Shown in pieces: positions 1 through 10,601 of a DNA stretch of 64,000 nt; the stretch's first letter is position 1, and every line of letters starts with the position of its first letter. The notes under the pieces are model-generated. The model made no database searches, had not been told where the DNA came from, and saw only the letters and a list, made by a program, of their open reading frames with translations. The stretch is from Shewanella algae. Its GTDB lineage: Bacteria; Pseudomonadota; Gammaproteobacteria; Enterobacterales; Shewanellaceae. Made by a program: the position numbers and the translations under genes. The stretch spans positions 45,001 to 109,000 of the forward strand of contig NZ_CP068230.1 in the NCBI RefSeq assembly GCF_009183365.2, written 5' to 3'.

Positions 1-2164
<2,164 letters not shown>

Positions 2165-2263
2165 ACAACCCAGATGGGTTTTACGGACTTGAAGAAGTTA
2201 GATACTTGATTGAAGTTTGAACTCAGGCTCTGAAAAGAGCACAGCTTTCCAGATTACCAAATA

Positions 2264-2382
2264 TGTCTGGTGACAATAGCATTGTGGTCCCACCTGATCC
2301 CATCCCGAACTCAGAAGTGAAACGCAATCGCGCCGATGGTAGTGTGGGGTCTCCCCATGTGAGAGTAGGTCATCGCCAGACG
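2264..2382 (+). rRNA. 5S ribosomal RNA
   Basis: This is an approximately 119-nt 5S rRNA, about 100 nt after the 23S end. The internal conserved segment CCCATCCCGAACTCAGAAG and the GAGAGTAGG motif are present. The 5' TGTCTGG and 3' CCAGACG ends pair as the terminal helix I. The ends are set from that helix. Confidence 0.96.
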
Positions 2383-2418
2383 CCCAATTTTAGTAGTGCG
2401 CCAAGGCGTGATACTAAA

Positions 2419-2495
2419 GGAGCGGTAGTTCAGTTGGTTAGAATACCGGCCTGTCACGCCGGGGGTCGCGGGTTCGAGTCCCGTCCGCTCCGCCA
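2419..2495 (+). tRNA. tRNA-Asp (GTC)
   Basis: A 77-nt tRNA with acceptor arms GGAGCGG / CCGCTCC, an encoded CCA end, a D-arm, and the T-loop GGTTCGAGTCC. The anticodon loop is CTGTCAC, giving anticodon GTC (aspartate). It lies 36 nt after the 5S gene and just before a terminator, so it is the distal gene of the rRNA operon. Confidence 0.97.
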
Positions 2496-2505
2496 ACTTA
2501 AAGAG

Positions 2506-2535
2506 AAAGCCTCATCGAAAGATGAGGCTTTTTTC
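2506..2535 (+). terminator. Rho-independent terminator of the rRNA operon
   Basis: The stem AAAGCCTCATC / GATGAGGCTTT with a GAAA-type loop is followed by a run of T. It begins about 11 nt after tRNA-Asp and closes the rRNA transcript. Confidence 0.93.
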
Positions 2536-2730
2536 GTTTGATTCTTTTCTGCAAATTTACTGGGAATCATCCCTGCGACCTGTAGAACCCAGGTCCTTGA
2601 GGTTGACTATAGAGAATGCATAAGCGCTATTGTTATATTCGCTTTGGCTGTAGGATTCGCTTGAGTCTGTGACTTGAGTACTTACCCGAAAATTTTTTGT
2701 CGTTATAATAGTCATATTCTATTACAGGTG

Positions 2731-2991
2731 ATGATTGTGGATTGTCGTATCGGTTGCGGGGCCTGTTGCATTGCACCCTCCATCAGTAGTGCCATACCCG
2801 GGATGCCGGGAGGTAAACCCGCAGGGGTTCGCTGTGTGCAACTGGATGACAACAATCTATGTCGCCTCTTTGGTTCCTCTGAACGTCCCGATGTGTGCAG
2901 CGAATTCTCGGCATCGGTCGATGTATGTGGTAACAGCAACGAAGAGGCGCTCTGGCTGATAGGCTCTTTAGAGGTGGAAACCTCTTCCTGA
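2731..2991 (+). CDS. YkgJ-family cysteine cluster protein (86 aa)
   Basis: A small soluble protein carrying the cysteine cluster of the YkgJ/UPF0153 family: CRIGCGACC near the N-terminus, then single Cys residues in VRC, LCRLF, DVC and VC contexts. The family is thought to bind a metal or Fe-S centre; its reaction is unknown. The ATG at 2731 with ACAGG upstream is preferred to the farther TTG at 2674, because homology starts at IVDCRIGCG. The gene ends 9 nt before the NsrR-type regulator, so the two are probably co-transcribed. That pairing hints at redox or nitrosative stress but does not prove a function. Confidence 0.8.
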   Translation: MIVDCRIGCGACCIAPSISSAIPGMPGGKPAGVRCVQLDDNNLCRLFGSSERPDVCSEFSASVDVCGNSNEEALWLIGSLEVETSS

Positions 2992-3000
2992 AGGTGAAAG

Positions 3001-3453
3001 ATGCAGTTAACGCGTTATACAGATTTTGGAATAAGAACTCTTATGTACCTGGCGATTCAACCGGAGCGTGAGACTTTGTTTCGAATCGCAGAGATCACAG
3101 AGGTTTTTGATCTTTCACCTAATCATGTCTCCAAGATAGTACATCACCTGGGTAAGCTGGGTTATCTGCAAACTATACGTGGAAAGAGTGGTGGTTTTCG
3201 TTTGGGGATGGCTCCAGAGAAGATCAATGTCGGCGAACTGGTGAGGGCACTGGAAAACTCACTGGCGCCTATTGATTGCAGCAAGCCTTATTGTCGATTG
3301 ACTCCTGCTTGTCAGCTGAAAGGGGTTCTGGCTCAAGCTGTGAATGCCTATCTGGCTGTGCTCGACCGTTATACGCTGGCCGATATTGTCAGTAACCAAC
3401 AGGAGTTGCGAGCCTTGCTGCCGGATCTGGATATCCCTGTACTGCAACTCTAG
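3001..3453 (+). CDS. nsrR: Rrf2-family Fe-S transcriptional regulator, NsrR-type
   Basis: A 150-residue protein with an N-terminal winged helix (MQLTRYTDFGIRTLMYLA) and the recognition region NHVSKIVHHLGKLGYL. Three cysteines lie at C93, C98 and C104 in DCSKPYC...TPAC, the spacing that ligates the NO-sensitive cluster in E. coli NsrR (C91/C96/C102). NsrR proteins repress nitric-oxide detoxification genes and release DNA when NO damages the cluster. GAAGGTGAAAG just upstream provides a ribosome site. It abuts the convergent yibQ-type gene. The targets cannot be read from this window. An IscR-like role is less likely because the Cys pattern is that of NsrR. Confidence 0.85.
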   Translation: MQLTRYTDFGIRTLMYLAIQPERETLFRIAEITEVFDLSPNHVSKIVHHLGKLGYLQTIRGKSGGFRLGMAPEKINVGELVRALENSLAPIDCSKPYCRLTPACQLKGVLAQAVNAYLAVLDRYTLADIVSNQQELRALLPDLDIPVLQL

Positions 3454-4203
3454 TCAGAGTTTTTCACCGCTTGTATTCTGCTTCTTGGCCCATGAGATTG
3501 GCAGTAAGTTGGAAGCCGGCACCAGAGTGACCCCTATCTTTGCCAGCTCTGGCAGTCTCTTCTTGAGGAACTGCATACTCTCTGGGTAAGGGTGAGCTAT
3601 CATCAAGGCTTCACCCTCACTTTGGGCCTTGGCTATTGCCAAGTCCAATTGTCTTTCGAAAGCCTGCTCGGTTAGCTGATTATCCAAGAACACCTGACGT
3701 CTCAGCAGCGGAACGCCGAGGGCATCGGCCTTATCTCCCGCCTTGGTGTAGCGTGTGGTAACACTGTCGATAAAGAAGTGCTCTTCCTGATGCAATACTT
3801 CCATTAACCAGCTCATAGGTTGCTCAAGTTGAGTCAACAGGCTCCCCATATGGTTGTTACTTCCCCTGGCAAAGGGCACGCTCTGCAAAGCTCTCTTGAG
3901 GGTTGCTTTAAACTCGGTTTCTGACATCTGGTTGTTGAGCCCACCAGGCCCCATGGCCTTGCCGTTAAGCGCCTGCATGGGGAGGTGCACCATGATTTCG
4001 TGGCCTTTGCTGTGAGCCTGGCGAGCCAGTTGTTGCCCGAGAGGGGTATGTGGCAATACAGACAAGGTCACAGCTGAAGGCAAGGACAGGGCGGCCTCAT
4101 CTGTATGGCGGTAACCTATATCATCGATAACGATTGCCAGTCTGGCTCCCCACGCGGGAGAGCAACTTACGACCAGCAGTAGTAAGTAGAAACAATAGCG
4201 CAC
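3454..4203 (-). CDS. yibQ: Divergent polysaccharide deacetylase family protein (YibQ-like)
   Basis: A 249-aa exported protein with a short hydrophobic signal (LLLLVVSCSPAWG) followed by RLAIVIDDIGYRHTDEAAL, typical of the YibQ/DUF610 divergent NodB-fold family. Its members lie beside envC in many gammaproteobacteria. Conserved stretches such as HEIMVHLPMQA and NNHMGS are visible. The substrate is not established. It is the last gene of a gpmM-envC-S41-yibQ run, 14 nt after the S41 gene, which points to the envelope or peptidoglycan. The start is GTG with no strong ribosome site, so translation may be coupled to the gene upstream. Confidence 0.85.
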   Translation of the reverse strand: MRYCFYLLLLVVSCSPAWGARLAIVIDDIGYRHTDEAALSLPSAVTLSVLPHTPLGQQLARQAHSKGHEIMVHLPMQALNGKAMGPGGLNNQMSETEFKATLKRALQSVPFARGSNNHMGSLLTQLEQPMSWLMEVLHQEEHFFIDSVTTRYTKAGDKADALGVPLLRRQVFLDNQLTEQAFERQLDLAIAKAQSEGEALMIAHPYPESMQFLKKRLPELAKIGVTLVPASNLLPISWAKKQNTSGEKL

Positions 4204-4217
4204 GTTTTATATTAATT

Positions 4218-5423
4218 TTATTTATTTGATTGTATCCATGCCACCGCCGAGTTGATGGCTCTATCGCTGGCAGTATCTGCATGGGGAGATATGAGGTCGA
4301 TTATAGGCACAGTTTTGTTATCGGAAACAGTATTGGGTGCGATTTTTATATCGGGTTCCACCCCTTTGGCATTGATATCCTGGCCTTTGGGTGTGGTATA
4401 GCGGGCTATGGTCAGCTTGATGGCATTACCATCGACAAGTGTTGGGATCAGGCTTTGTACTGTACCTTTACCGAAGCTGGTTTCGCCTATCACCTTGGCA
4501 CGGTTGTTCTCCTGCAGCGCCGCCGCCAGCACTTCGGATGCTGAAGCTGAACCGCGATTGATCAGCACTAATATGGGCACGCCGGCCAGCATGGTTTGCG
4601 GAGATGCATAGTAATCTGAGTTGGCATCGAAGAAGCGTCCTTCGGTGGCGACTATACGGCCCTTATCCAGAAACAGATCGGCAATTCGAATCGCTTGATC
4701 CAGCAAGCCTCCTGGATTGTTGCGCAAATCCAGAATCAAACCATTTAGTGGCTGCTGTTGCCACTCGCTCAACAGATGGACTATGTCGCGGGTCGAATCT
4801 TCCTGAAAACTTGCCAGGCGAATATAGCCAATGTCGTTGGTCAGCATTTTCCCAAGCACAGAGTGGACGCTGATAGTGGCCGGTTTGAGGCTGACTTCAA
4901 AGCTGACATCCGAGTGAGCATGATGCAGCTGCAGCGATAACTCACGGTTGCTGCTGCTGAAGTGCTTTATTTGGCTAAGCACTTCTTCCAGAGACTGCTT
5001 GGCAATACTCTCTCCATTGACGGCAGTAACAATATCGCCGGCCATGATCCCGGCTTGTTCGGCCGGAGAGCCGGGGAAGGGCGCGATAATTCTGAGTTTT
5101 TCCCCTTCGGTGGACACTTCAAAGCCGTAGCCGAAGTATTCCCCTCGGTTGCTGTCCCTGAGGCTGTTCATCTGCTCGGGTTTCAGAAAACTGGAATAAG
5201 GGTCGAGACGTTGAAATATGCCTTCAATGGCGGCGTCGACAAGTTCCCTGCGGCTGATGTCCCTGACGTAGTAGGTTTCCACTGTATCCATCACATCCAG
5301 CAGCAATGAAAGCTCGTGAGTGTGGTTGGGTTTGGGAAAGTTTTCGTGGCTAGCCAGGCTGAGAGAGATTCCCATGACTATACCAAGACCGATATACAGC
5401 AGGTTGCGAATAGAGTTGCCCAT
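4218..5423 (-). CDS. S41-family carboxy-terminal processing peptidase
   Basis: A 401-aa membrane-anchored protease of the CtpA type. It has an N-terminal hydrophobic segment (LLYIGLGIVMGISLSLA), a PDZ domain around residues 90-170 (GYGFEV, PGSPAEQAGIMAGD), and the S41 core. The core includes the GLILDLRNNPGGLL strand, the catalytic Ser in NRGSASASEV, and the Lys in GETSFGKGTVQ. Such proteases trim periplasmic substrates such as murein hydrolases. A strong AAAGGGGGC site precedes the ATG. Its position between envC and yibQ suggests it acts on cell-wall hydrolase control. It is shorter than Prc/Tsp of E. coli. Confidence 0.93.
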   Translation of the reverse strand: MGNSIRNLLYIGLGIVMGISLSLASHENFPKPNHTHELSLLLDVMDTVETYYVRDISRRELVDAAIEGIFQRLDPYSSFLKPEQMNSLRDSNRGEYFGYGFEVSTEGEKLRIIAPFPGSPAEQAGIMAGDIVTAVNGESIAKQSLEEVLSQIKHFSSSNRELSLQLHHAHSDVSFEVSLKPATISVHSVLGKMLTNDIGYIRLASFQEDSTRDIVHLLSEWQQQPLNGLILDLRNNPGGLLDQAIRIADLFLDKGRIVATEGRFFDANSDYYASPQTMLAGVPILVLINRGSASASEVLAAALQENNRAKVIGETSFGKGTVQSLIPTLVDGNAIKLTIARYTTPKGQDINAKGVEPDIKIAPNTVSDNKTVPIIDLISPHADTASDRAINSAVAWIQSNK

Positions 5424-5455
5424 GTTGCCCCCTTTGAAGTGCAGGGGGCTGATGA

Positions 5456-6592
5456 TTAACGCCGACAGTAATTTGCCGGATCGACAGCTTGCCCCTTATG
5501 CCTTATTTCAAAGTATAGGCCAGGCTCGGTTTGTCCTCCGGAACGTCCTACCAGTGCCACGGCTTCGCCGGCCTTGACCGTATCTCCAGCATCTTTCAGC
5601 AATGTCTGGGCGTGGCCATAAAGGCTCATAAAGCCTTTGCCATGGTCGACAACCAACACCATACCAAAACCGCGCAGCCAGTCGGCATAGATCACCTTAC
5701 CGGCGGCTACTGCACTGATAGACTGGCCCTCCGGGGCCGATAGCATGACACCTTTCCAGCGCACATTGCCGGAGCGCTGACTGCCAAAGCTGTTTTTGAT
5801 CCTGCCCTTGGTGGGCCAATTGAGTGAGCCGCGGGACTTGGCCAATCCATCCATGCTTGGGCTATCACGCATGGCAGCCAGGGCTTGCTCGACAACCCGT
5901 TTCAGCGAGGCTTCTTCTATCTGCAGTTGCTCCAGTTCTGAGGCCTTACTGCTGATGGTGCGTTGCAGTTCTTTCAATGTCTGTTGTCGCTGATCCTGTT
6001 CTTGATTGAGGCGCTTGGATTGAGCCTTTTGATCCAGTACCAGCTTGTTGAGTCGATTACGTTCCTGCTGCTCGCTCTGCTGTACCGCTGACAATTCCTG
6101 GCGGGTTTGTTTCAGTTGTTCTATGGCCTGCATTCTGGCCTTGTTGAGAAAGTCATAGTAGGCCAGCATCCGTTCTATGGTGGCCGGGTCTTGCTGGTTG
6201 AGCAGCATCTTACTGTAATCATGATTCCCGGCGAGATAAGCACTGGTTAGCTGTTTGGCCAGGGTTTGCTGTTGGCTTTCTTTGAGCTTGTCCAGCTGTG
6301 CGGCTCTTTGCTTCAGCTCGGAGAGACGCTTTTCGGCATCGCTGAGAGCATTTTCAGTTTGATTGACCTTACGGGCGGCATCTGCGATAGCCTGCTCGTC
6401 TTTTTTCAGCAGTTGCAGCAGTTTTTCCCGCTGTTTGCCTGTGTCTCTCAGAGCATTTTGCTGGGCGGTGATCTGGGATTGCAGTGCCTTTAACTCGGAC
6501 TGACGCCGCTCCAGATCGGATGCCTGCAGCTGAGAGGAAAACACGAGAAAGCCAGCAAGTATGCTGGCTTTGGCTAAAATACGCTTCTGCAC
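5456..6592 (-). CDS. envC: Murein hydrolase activator EnvC
   Basis: A 378-aa periplasmic protein. After a signal peptide (ILAGFLVFSSQLQA) comes a long coiled coil (about residues 25-220, rich in Gln, Leu, Lys and Glu) and then a LytM/M23 domain (about 260-375). Zinc-binding residues are missing: the usual HxxxD region reads RWKGVMLSAPEG and the HFE motif reads LYFEIR. It is therefore a degenerate LytM, as expected for EnvC, which activates amidases AmiA/B at the septum under FtsEX. The start is GTG at 6592, 10 nt after gpmM. It probably belongs to one transcript with gpmM and the S41 protease. Confidence 0.93.
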   Translation of the reverse strand: MQKRILAKASILAGFLVFSSQLQASDLERRQSELKALQSQITAQQNALRDTGKQREKLLQLLKKDEQAIADAARKVNQTENALSDAEKRLSELKQRAAQLDKLKESQQQTLAKQLTSAYLAGNHDYSKMLLNQQDPATIERMLAYYDFLNKARMQAIEQLKQTRQELSAVQQSEQQERNRLNKLVLDQKAQSKRLNQEQDQRQQTLKELQRTISSKASELEQLQIEEASLKRVVEQALAAMRDSPSMDGLAKSRGSLNWPTKGRIKNSFGSQRSGNVRWKGVMLSAPEGQSISAVAAGKVIYADWLRGFGMVLVVDHGKGFMSLYGHAQTLLKDAGDTVKAGEAVALVGRSGGQTEPGLYFEIRHKGQAVDPANYCRR

Positions 6593-6602
6593 CGGGTCAG
6601 TG

Positions 6603-8144
6603 TTACTCTTTTGTATGGATTAACGGACGCCCTGTCATTTCGTCAGGAATGCTCTGTCCCATCAGTGTCAGCATGGTTGGTGCGATATCACTCAGGCGGC
6701 CACCTTCATCGATTGTGGCCTTGCGACCGACATAGATAAAGGGCACCAGCTCACTGGTGTGGGCGGTATGAGCCTGGCCTGTGGTTTCGTCCACCATCTG
6801 CTCGGCGTTGCCGTGGTCGGCAGTGATGATGCACTCACCATCTACCTTGGCCAGTGCGTCCACTACTCGGCCTATGCAGGCATCTACAGCTTCGCAAGCC
6901 TTGACCGCAGCATCAAACTTGCCGGTATGACCTACCATGTCACCGTTGGGGTAGTTACAGATAATGACATCATATTTAGTTGATTCAATAGCTTCAACCA
7001 ACTTATCTGTCAGCTCTGTCGAACTCATCTCAGGTTGCAAGTCATAGGTAGCGACTTTGGGTGAATTGATCAGAATACGGTCTTCACCCTCGAATGGTTG
7101 TTCTTTACCGCCATTGAAGAAGAAGGTTACGTGGGCGTATTTCTCGGTTTCTGAAATACGCAGCTGAGTCAGACCGCGATTCTGCAGTACTTCGCCCAGG
7201 GTGTTGACCAGGTCTTCCGATGGGAAGGCTACCGGGGCTTTGATATCGGCGGCATACTCGGTGAGCATGACAAAGTTAACCTTGGGCGTCACTGCGCGTT
7301 CAAAACCATCGAAATCCGGATTGACGAAGGCGCGGGTGATCTGTCTGGCGCGGTCGGCACGGAAGTTCATGAAAATCAGCGCATCGCCATCGTGCAGTGT
7401 TGTGGCCTTACCTTGATCCAGAATCGCAGTTGCGGCAACAAACTCATCGTTTTCATCGCGGTCATAGGCAGCTTCCAGCGCGGCTACGGCAGAGTCGGCA
7501 CTGTATTTCCCCTGACCTTGAGTGATCAGATCGTAGGCTTGGGAGACTCGGTCCCAACGGTTGTCCCTGTCCATGGCATAGTAGCGGCCAACGATGGAGG
7601 TTATGCGACCTCGGCCCAATTCGGCAAACAGTTTGTCGAAGCGTTCCAAGCTGGCTTTGGCGCTGCGTGGTGGGGTGTCACGCCCATCGAGGAAGGCGTG
7701 CAGGTAAACTTGCTTAGCACCCCGCTTGACGGCCATACGGCACATGGCTTCAAGATGATCTTCATGGCTGTGAACACCGCCGGGTGACAGCAGTCCCATG
7801 ATATGTACTGCGCCGTCTGCCTCGATGGCGGCGTCGACCGCCTCGATCAGTGCTTGGGTTTGCTCAAATTCGCCATCTTCAATGGCCTTGCTGATGCGGG
7901 TCAGTTCCTGATAAACGATACGGCCGGAACCAATATTGATATGGCCCACTTCAGAGTTGCCCATCTGCCCGTCAGGCAAACCTACATCTTTACCTGAGCC
8001 GGAAATCAAACTGTGGGCGTATTCGGCGTTGAGTCTGTCGAGAACCGGAGTGTTGGCGTGATGGACGGCATTCATATGCGTGCCCTCACGATAACCCCAG
8101 CCGTCCAGAATAAGCAGTGCCAAAGGACGTTTGCTTGTCTTCAT
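6603..8144 (-). CDS. gpmM: 2,3-bisphosphoglycerate-independent phosphoglycerate mutase
   Basis: A 513-aa cytoplasmic glycolytic enzyme that interconverts 3- and 2-phosphoglycerate with two Mn ions. It starts KRPLALLILDGWGYREG. The catalytic serine lies in LPDGQMGNSEVGHINIG, and the metal motifs DGRDTPP, DHGNAEQM and HTAHT are present. The length equals that of E. coli GpmM (514 aa). The ATG at 8144 (ACAGGTATCAAC upstream) fits the family start better than the farther upstream alternative. It heads the gpmM-envC-S41-yibQ operon. Confidence 0.97.
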   Translation of the reverse strand: MKTSKRPLALLILDGWGYREGTHMNAVHHANTPVLDRLNAEYAHSLISGSGKDVGLPDGQMGNSEVGHINIGSGRIVYQELTRISKAIEDGEFEQTQALIEAVDAAIEADGAVHIMGLLSPGGVHSHEDHLEAMCRMAVKRGAKQVYLHAFLDGRDTPPRSAKASLERFDKLFAELGRGRITSIVGRYYAMDRDNRWDRVSQAYDLITQGQGKYSADSAVAALEAAYDRDENDEFVAATAILDQGKATTLHDGDALIFMNFRADRARQITRAFVNPDFDGFERAVTPKVNFVMLTEYAADIKAPVAFPSEDLVNTLGEVLQNRGLTQLRISETEKYAHVTFFFNGGKEQPFEGEDRILINSPKVATYDLQPEMSSTELTDKLVEAIESTKYDVIICNYPNGDMVGHTGKFDAAVKACEAVDACIGRVVDALAKVDGECIITADHGNAEQMVDETTGQAHTAHTSELVPFIYVGRKATIDEGGRLSDIAPTMLTLMGQSIPDEMTGRPLIHTKE

Positions 8145-8372
8145 GTTGATACCTGTAAAGTTGAAAGAATCGGTCAAATCTGAAATTGGTTAAATATTAC
8201 TACGTCTGTCCTGAGGGCAAAAGCCATTTACCCCGATTGTGATAATAGGGCGGACCGCGCTTTAACGCCGACTCAAGGGGCAAAACTGCAGCGAAACAGC
8301 TGCAATCTGCCTGGCCTCTGGGTATACTCTGCGCTTGTCCTAAATGGCCCAATAGATAACAGGCAGTTAAAA

Positions 8373-8807
8373 ATGCAGGAATATGTAGAGTTTCTTAAAG
8401 CCCACCCCATGCTGAGCCTGGCCTGGGTAGGTTTGTTTATAGCCGTGGTGGTAACCCTGTTCAAATCCGGCTTCTCCAAGGTTAAAACCGTTGATCATCA
8501 GCAGGCGATTTTCCTGATGAATAAAGAAGATGCCAAGGTGATAGATGTGCGTGCCAATGCCGACTTCCGTAAGGCGCATATTATCAATGCCCAGAATGTA
8601 CCTATGGCCGACATCAAAAATAATCAAATCGCTAACCTTGAAAAGTACAAAACCACACCCATTATACTGGTATGCAACGCTGGCATGACCTCATCTCAAG
8701 CGGCTCAGATTTTGGTTAAGCAAGGCTTTGAAAAAGTCTTTAACCTCAAAGGTGGTATGGGTGATTGGCAGGCAGCAAATATGCCTGTGTCCAAAAGCAA
8801 AAGATAA
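8373..8807 (+). CDS. yibN: Membrane-anchored rhodanese-like protein (YibN type)
   Basis: A 144-aa protein with one N-terminal transmembrane helix (LSLAWVGLFIAVVVTLF) and a rhodanese domain: VIDVRANADFRKAHIINAQNVP, then the active-site loop with C101 in ILVCNAGMTSS. YibN proteins lie upstream of secB in enterobacteria, and the same order is kept here, although grxC is absent between them. Sulfur transfer is the family activity; the physiological acceptor is unknown. An AGGCAG site lies 7 nt before the ATG. Confidence 0.92.
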   Translation: MQEYVEFLKAHPMLSLAWVGLFIAVVVTLFKSGFSKVKTVDHQQAIFLMNKEDAKVIDVRANADFRKAHIINAQNVPMADIKNNQIANLEKYKTTPIILVCNAGMTSSQAAQILVKQGFEKVFNLKGGMGDWQAANMPVSKSKR

Positions 8808-8910
8808 TGAGTGTCGGCGGTTGTCATTGCATCCTGCGTCCTTCTATTAGTAGAGTGGGCCATGCTGAAGTGGCAACCGGCATCCTGAGTTCTGTTCCGG
8901 CGCTGAACAG

Positions 8911-9021
8911 ATGAATAGCTGGGATGATGACTGGGAGTCGCAACCGACCCGAGTAACATACGCCCCAAACACCGGCTCATTGCAAGCCGAGACTAAATGG
9001 ATAGGTAGGAATTATGGCTGA
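8911..9021 (+). CDS. Candidate small ORF (36 aa) overlapping the secB start
   Basis: An ATG-initiated reading frame of 36 codons begins MNSWDDDWESQPTRVTY and ends at a TGA that overlaps the secB start as ATGGCTGA. The spacer between yibN and secB is about 206 bp and otherwise empty, which is where grxC sits in E. coli. No strong ribosome site is visible before 8911, so expression is uncertain. If translated, it would couple translation to secB. It resembles no family I know; treat it as a hypothesis. Confidence 0.3.
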   Translation: MNSWDDDWESQPTRVTYAPNTGSLQAETKWIGRNYG

Positions 9022-9499
9022 AGTAGCAAACAACGAACAACAAGCCCCACAGTTCAACATTCAACGTGTGTATATCAAGGACGTTTCTTTCGAAACCCCT
9101 AACAGCCCAGCGGTATTCCAGAAAGAGTGGAATCCTGAAGTTAAGCTGGATCTGGATACCCGCAGCGCCAAGTTGGCCGATGATGTATTTGAAGTGGTAC
9201 TGTCACTGACTGTGACTGCCAAAAACGGTGAAGAAACTGCGTTCCTGTGTGAAGTACAACAAGCCGGTATCTTCTCTATCTCAGGTCTGAGTGATCCTCA
9301 ACTGGCTCATTCTCTGGGTGCTTACTGCCCTAACATCCTGTTCCCTTATGCCCGTGAAACTGTGGCAAGCCTAGTATCCCGTGGTACTTTCCCACAGCTG
9401 AACCTGGCTCCTGTGAACTTCGACGCCCTGTTCGCTCAGTACGTGCAGCAGCGTCAAGCCGCCGCAGAGCAAGCTCCGGCCGAAGAAGCTAACGCGTAA
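9014..9499 (+). CDS. secB: Protein-export chaperone SecB
   Basis: A 161-aa tetrameric cytosolic chaperone that holds precursor proteins unfolded and passes them to SecA. The family core is clear: FNIQRVYIKDVSFETPNSP near the N-terminus, LSLTVTAKNGEETAFLCEVQQAGIF, and LFPYARETVASLVSRGTFP. The tail is Ala/Gln-rich. TAGGAATT precedes the ATG. gpsA follows after 7 nt, as in E. coli. Confidence 0.98.
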   Translation: MAEVANNEQQAPQFNIQRVYIKDVSFETPNSPAVFQKEWNPEVKLDLDTRSAKLADDVFEVVLSLTVTAKNGEETAFLCEVQQAGIFSISGLSDPQLAHSLGAYCPNILFPYARETVASLVSRGTFPQLNLAPVNFDALFAQYVQQRQAAAEQAPAEEANA

Positions 9500-9506
9500 T
9501 CAGCCG

Positions 9507-10523
9507 ATGAAAGACACTGCCGAAATAACGGTATTGGGGGCGGGCTCTTATGGCACCGCCCTTGCCATTTCTTTGGCCAGCAATGGACACAGCACCCTGT
9601 TGTGGGGGCATGAGCCCGAGCATGTAGCCAAACTCGCTGCCGAGCGCAGCAACCAAGCCTTTCTTCCCGGGATAGCCTTTCCCGACTCCATGGTGATGGA
9701 AGCCGATCTGGCCAAAGCATTGGCGGCGTCGCGAAATATTCTGGTTGTGGTACCAAGTCACGTCTTTGCTGATGTGTTGGCTCAGGCCAAACCTCTGCTG
9801 CGTGATGATGCCCGCATCATTTGGGCCACCAAGGGGCTGGAGCCGGAAAGTGGTCGCCTGTTGCAGGATGTTGCCCGCGATGTGCTGGGGGAGAAGTATC
9901 CGCTGGCGGTATTGTCCGGACCGACTTTTGCCAAAGAGCTGGCGGCAGGTTTACCAACCGCCATCTCAGTGGCTGGTACCGATGCCGAGTTTACCCAGGA
10001 TCTGGTGGAGCTGTTGCACAGCCCCAAACGTCTGAGAGTCTATGCCAATGACGATTTTATCGGCCTGCAACTCGGTGGCGCGGTCAAGAATGTCATCGCC
10101 ATAGGCGCCGGCATGTCCGATGGTATTGGCTTTGGTGCCAATGCCCGTACTGCCCTGATCACCCGAGGTTTGGTGGAGTTGAGCCGTCTGGGGGAAGCCC
10201 TGGGCGCCCATGCTTCTACCTTTATGGGAATGGCGGGTCTTGGGGACCTGGTGCTGACCTGTACCGATAACCAATCGCGCAACCGTCGCTTTGGTTTGGC
10301 ATTGGGTAAAGGTTGTGATGTCGATACAGCCCAGGCTGAAATCGGTCAGGTGGTTGAAGGGTACCGTAACACCAAAGAGGTCTACACTCTGGCCAAGCGC
10401 TTGGGGGTAGAGATGCCGATCACCGAGCAGATCTATCAGGTGTTGTATCAGGGCAAATCGCCTATTGATGCGGCCAAAGAACTGCTGGCCAGAGAGAAGA
10501 AGTCGGAAACCTCGGCAGACTGA
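9507..10523 (+). CDS. gpsA: Glycerol-3-phosphate dehydrogenase [NAD(P)+]
   Basis: A 338-aa enzyme that makes sn-glycerol-3-phosphate from dihydroxyacetone phosphate for phospholipid synthesis. It has the N-terminal Rossmann motif GAGSYGTALA, followed by SGPTFAKELAAGLPTA, the catalytic Lys in LGGAVKNVIAIG, and GLGDLVLTCT. Length and motifs match E. coli GpsA. The start lies 7 nt after the secB stop. A terminator follows. Confidence 0.98.
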   Translation: MKDTAEITVLGAGSYGTALAISLASNGHSTLLWGHEPEHVAKLAAERSNQAFLPGIAFPDSMVMEADLAKALAASRNILVVVPSHVFADVLAQAKPLLRDDARIIWATKGLEPESGRLLQDVARDVLGEKYPLAVLSGPTFAKELAAGLPTAISVAGTDAEFTQDLVELLHSPKRLRVYANDDFIGLQLGGAVKNVIAIGAGMSDGIGFGANARTALITRGLVELSRLGEALGAHASTFMGMAGLGDLVLTCTDNQSRNRRFGLALGKGCDVDTAQAEIGQVVEGYRNTKEVYTLAKRLGVEMPITEQIYQVLYQGKSPIDAAKELLAREKKSETSAD

Positions 10524-10540
10524 GCCATCTCCAATCCCGG

Positions 10541-10569
10541 AAAAGGATGCTAGAATAGCGTCCTTTTTT
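10541..10569 (+). terminator. Terminator after gpsA
   Basis: The stem AAAGGATGC / GCGTCCTTT (one G-T pair) with loop TAGAATA is followed by a T-run. It separates the secB-gpsA transcript from the next gene. Confidence 0.85.
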
Positions 10570-10601
10570 ATTGCCCCTTGTTGGGCCCGAGAGTAAGCGT
10601 T

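Noticed and set aside
2263..2541. 92-codon frame from 5S rRNA through tRNA-Asp
   Set aside because: It crosses two RNA genes and a terminator.
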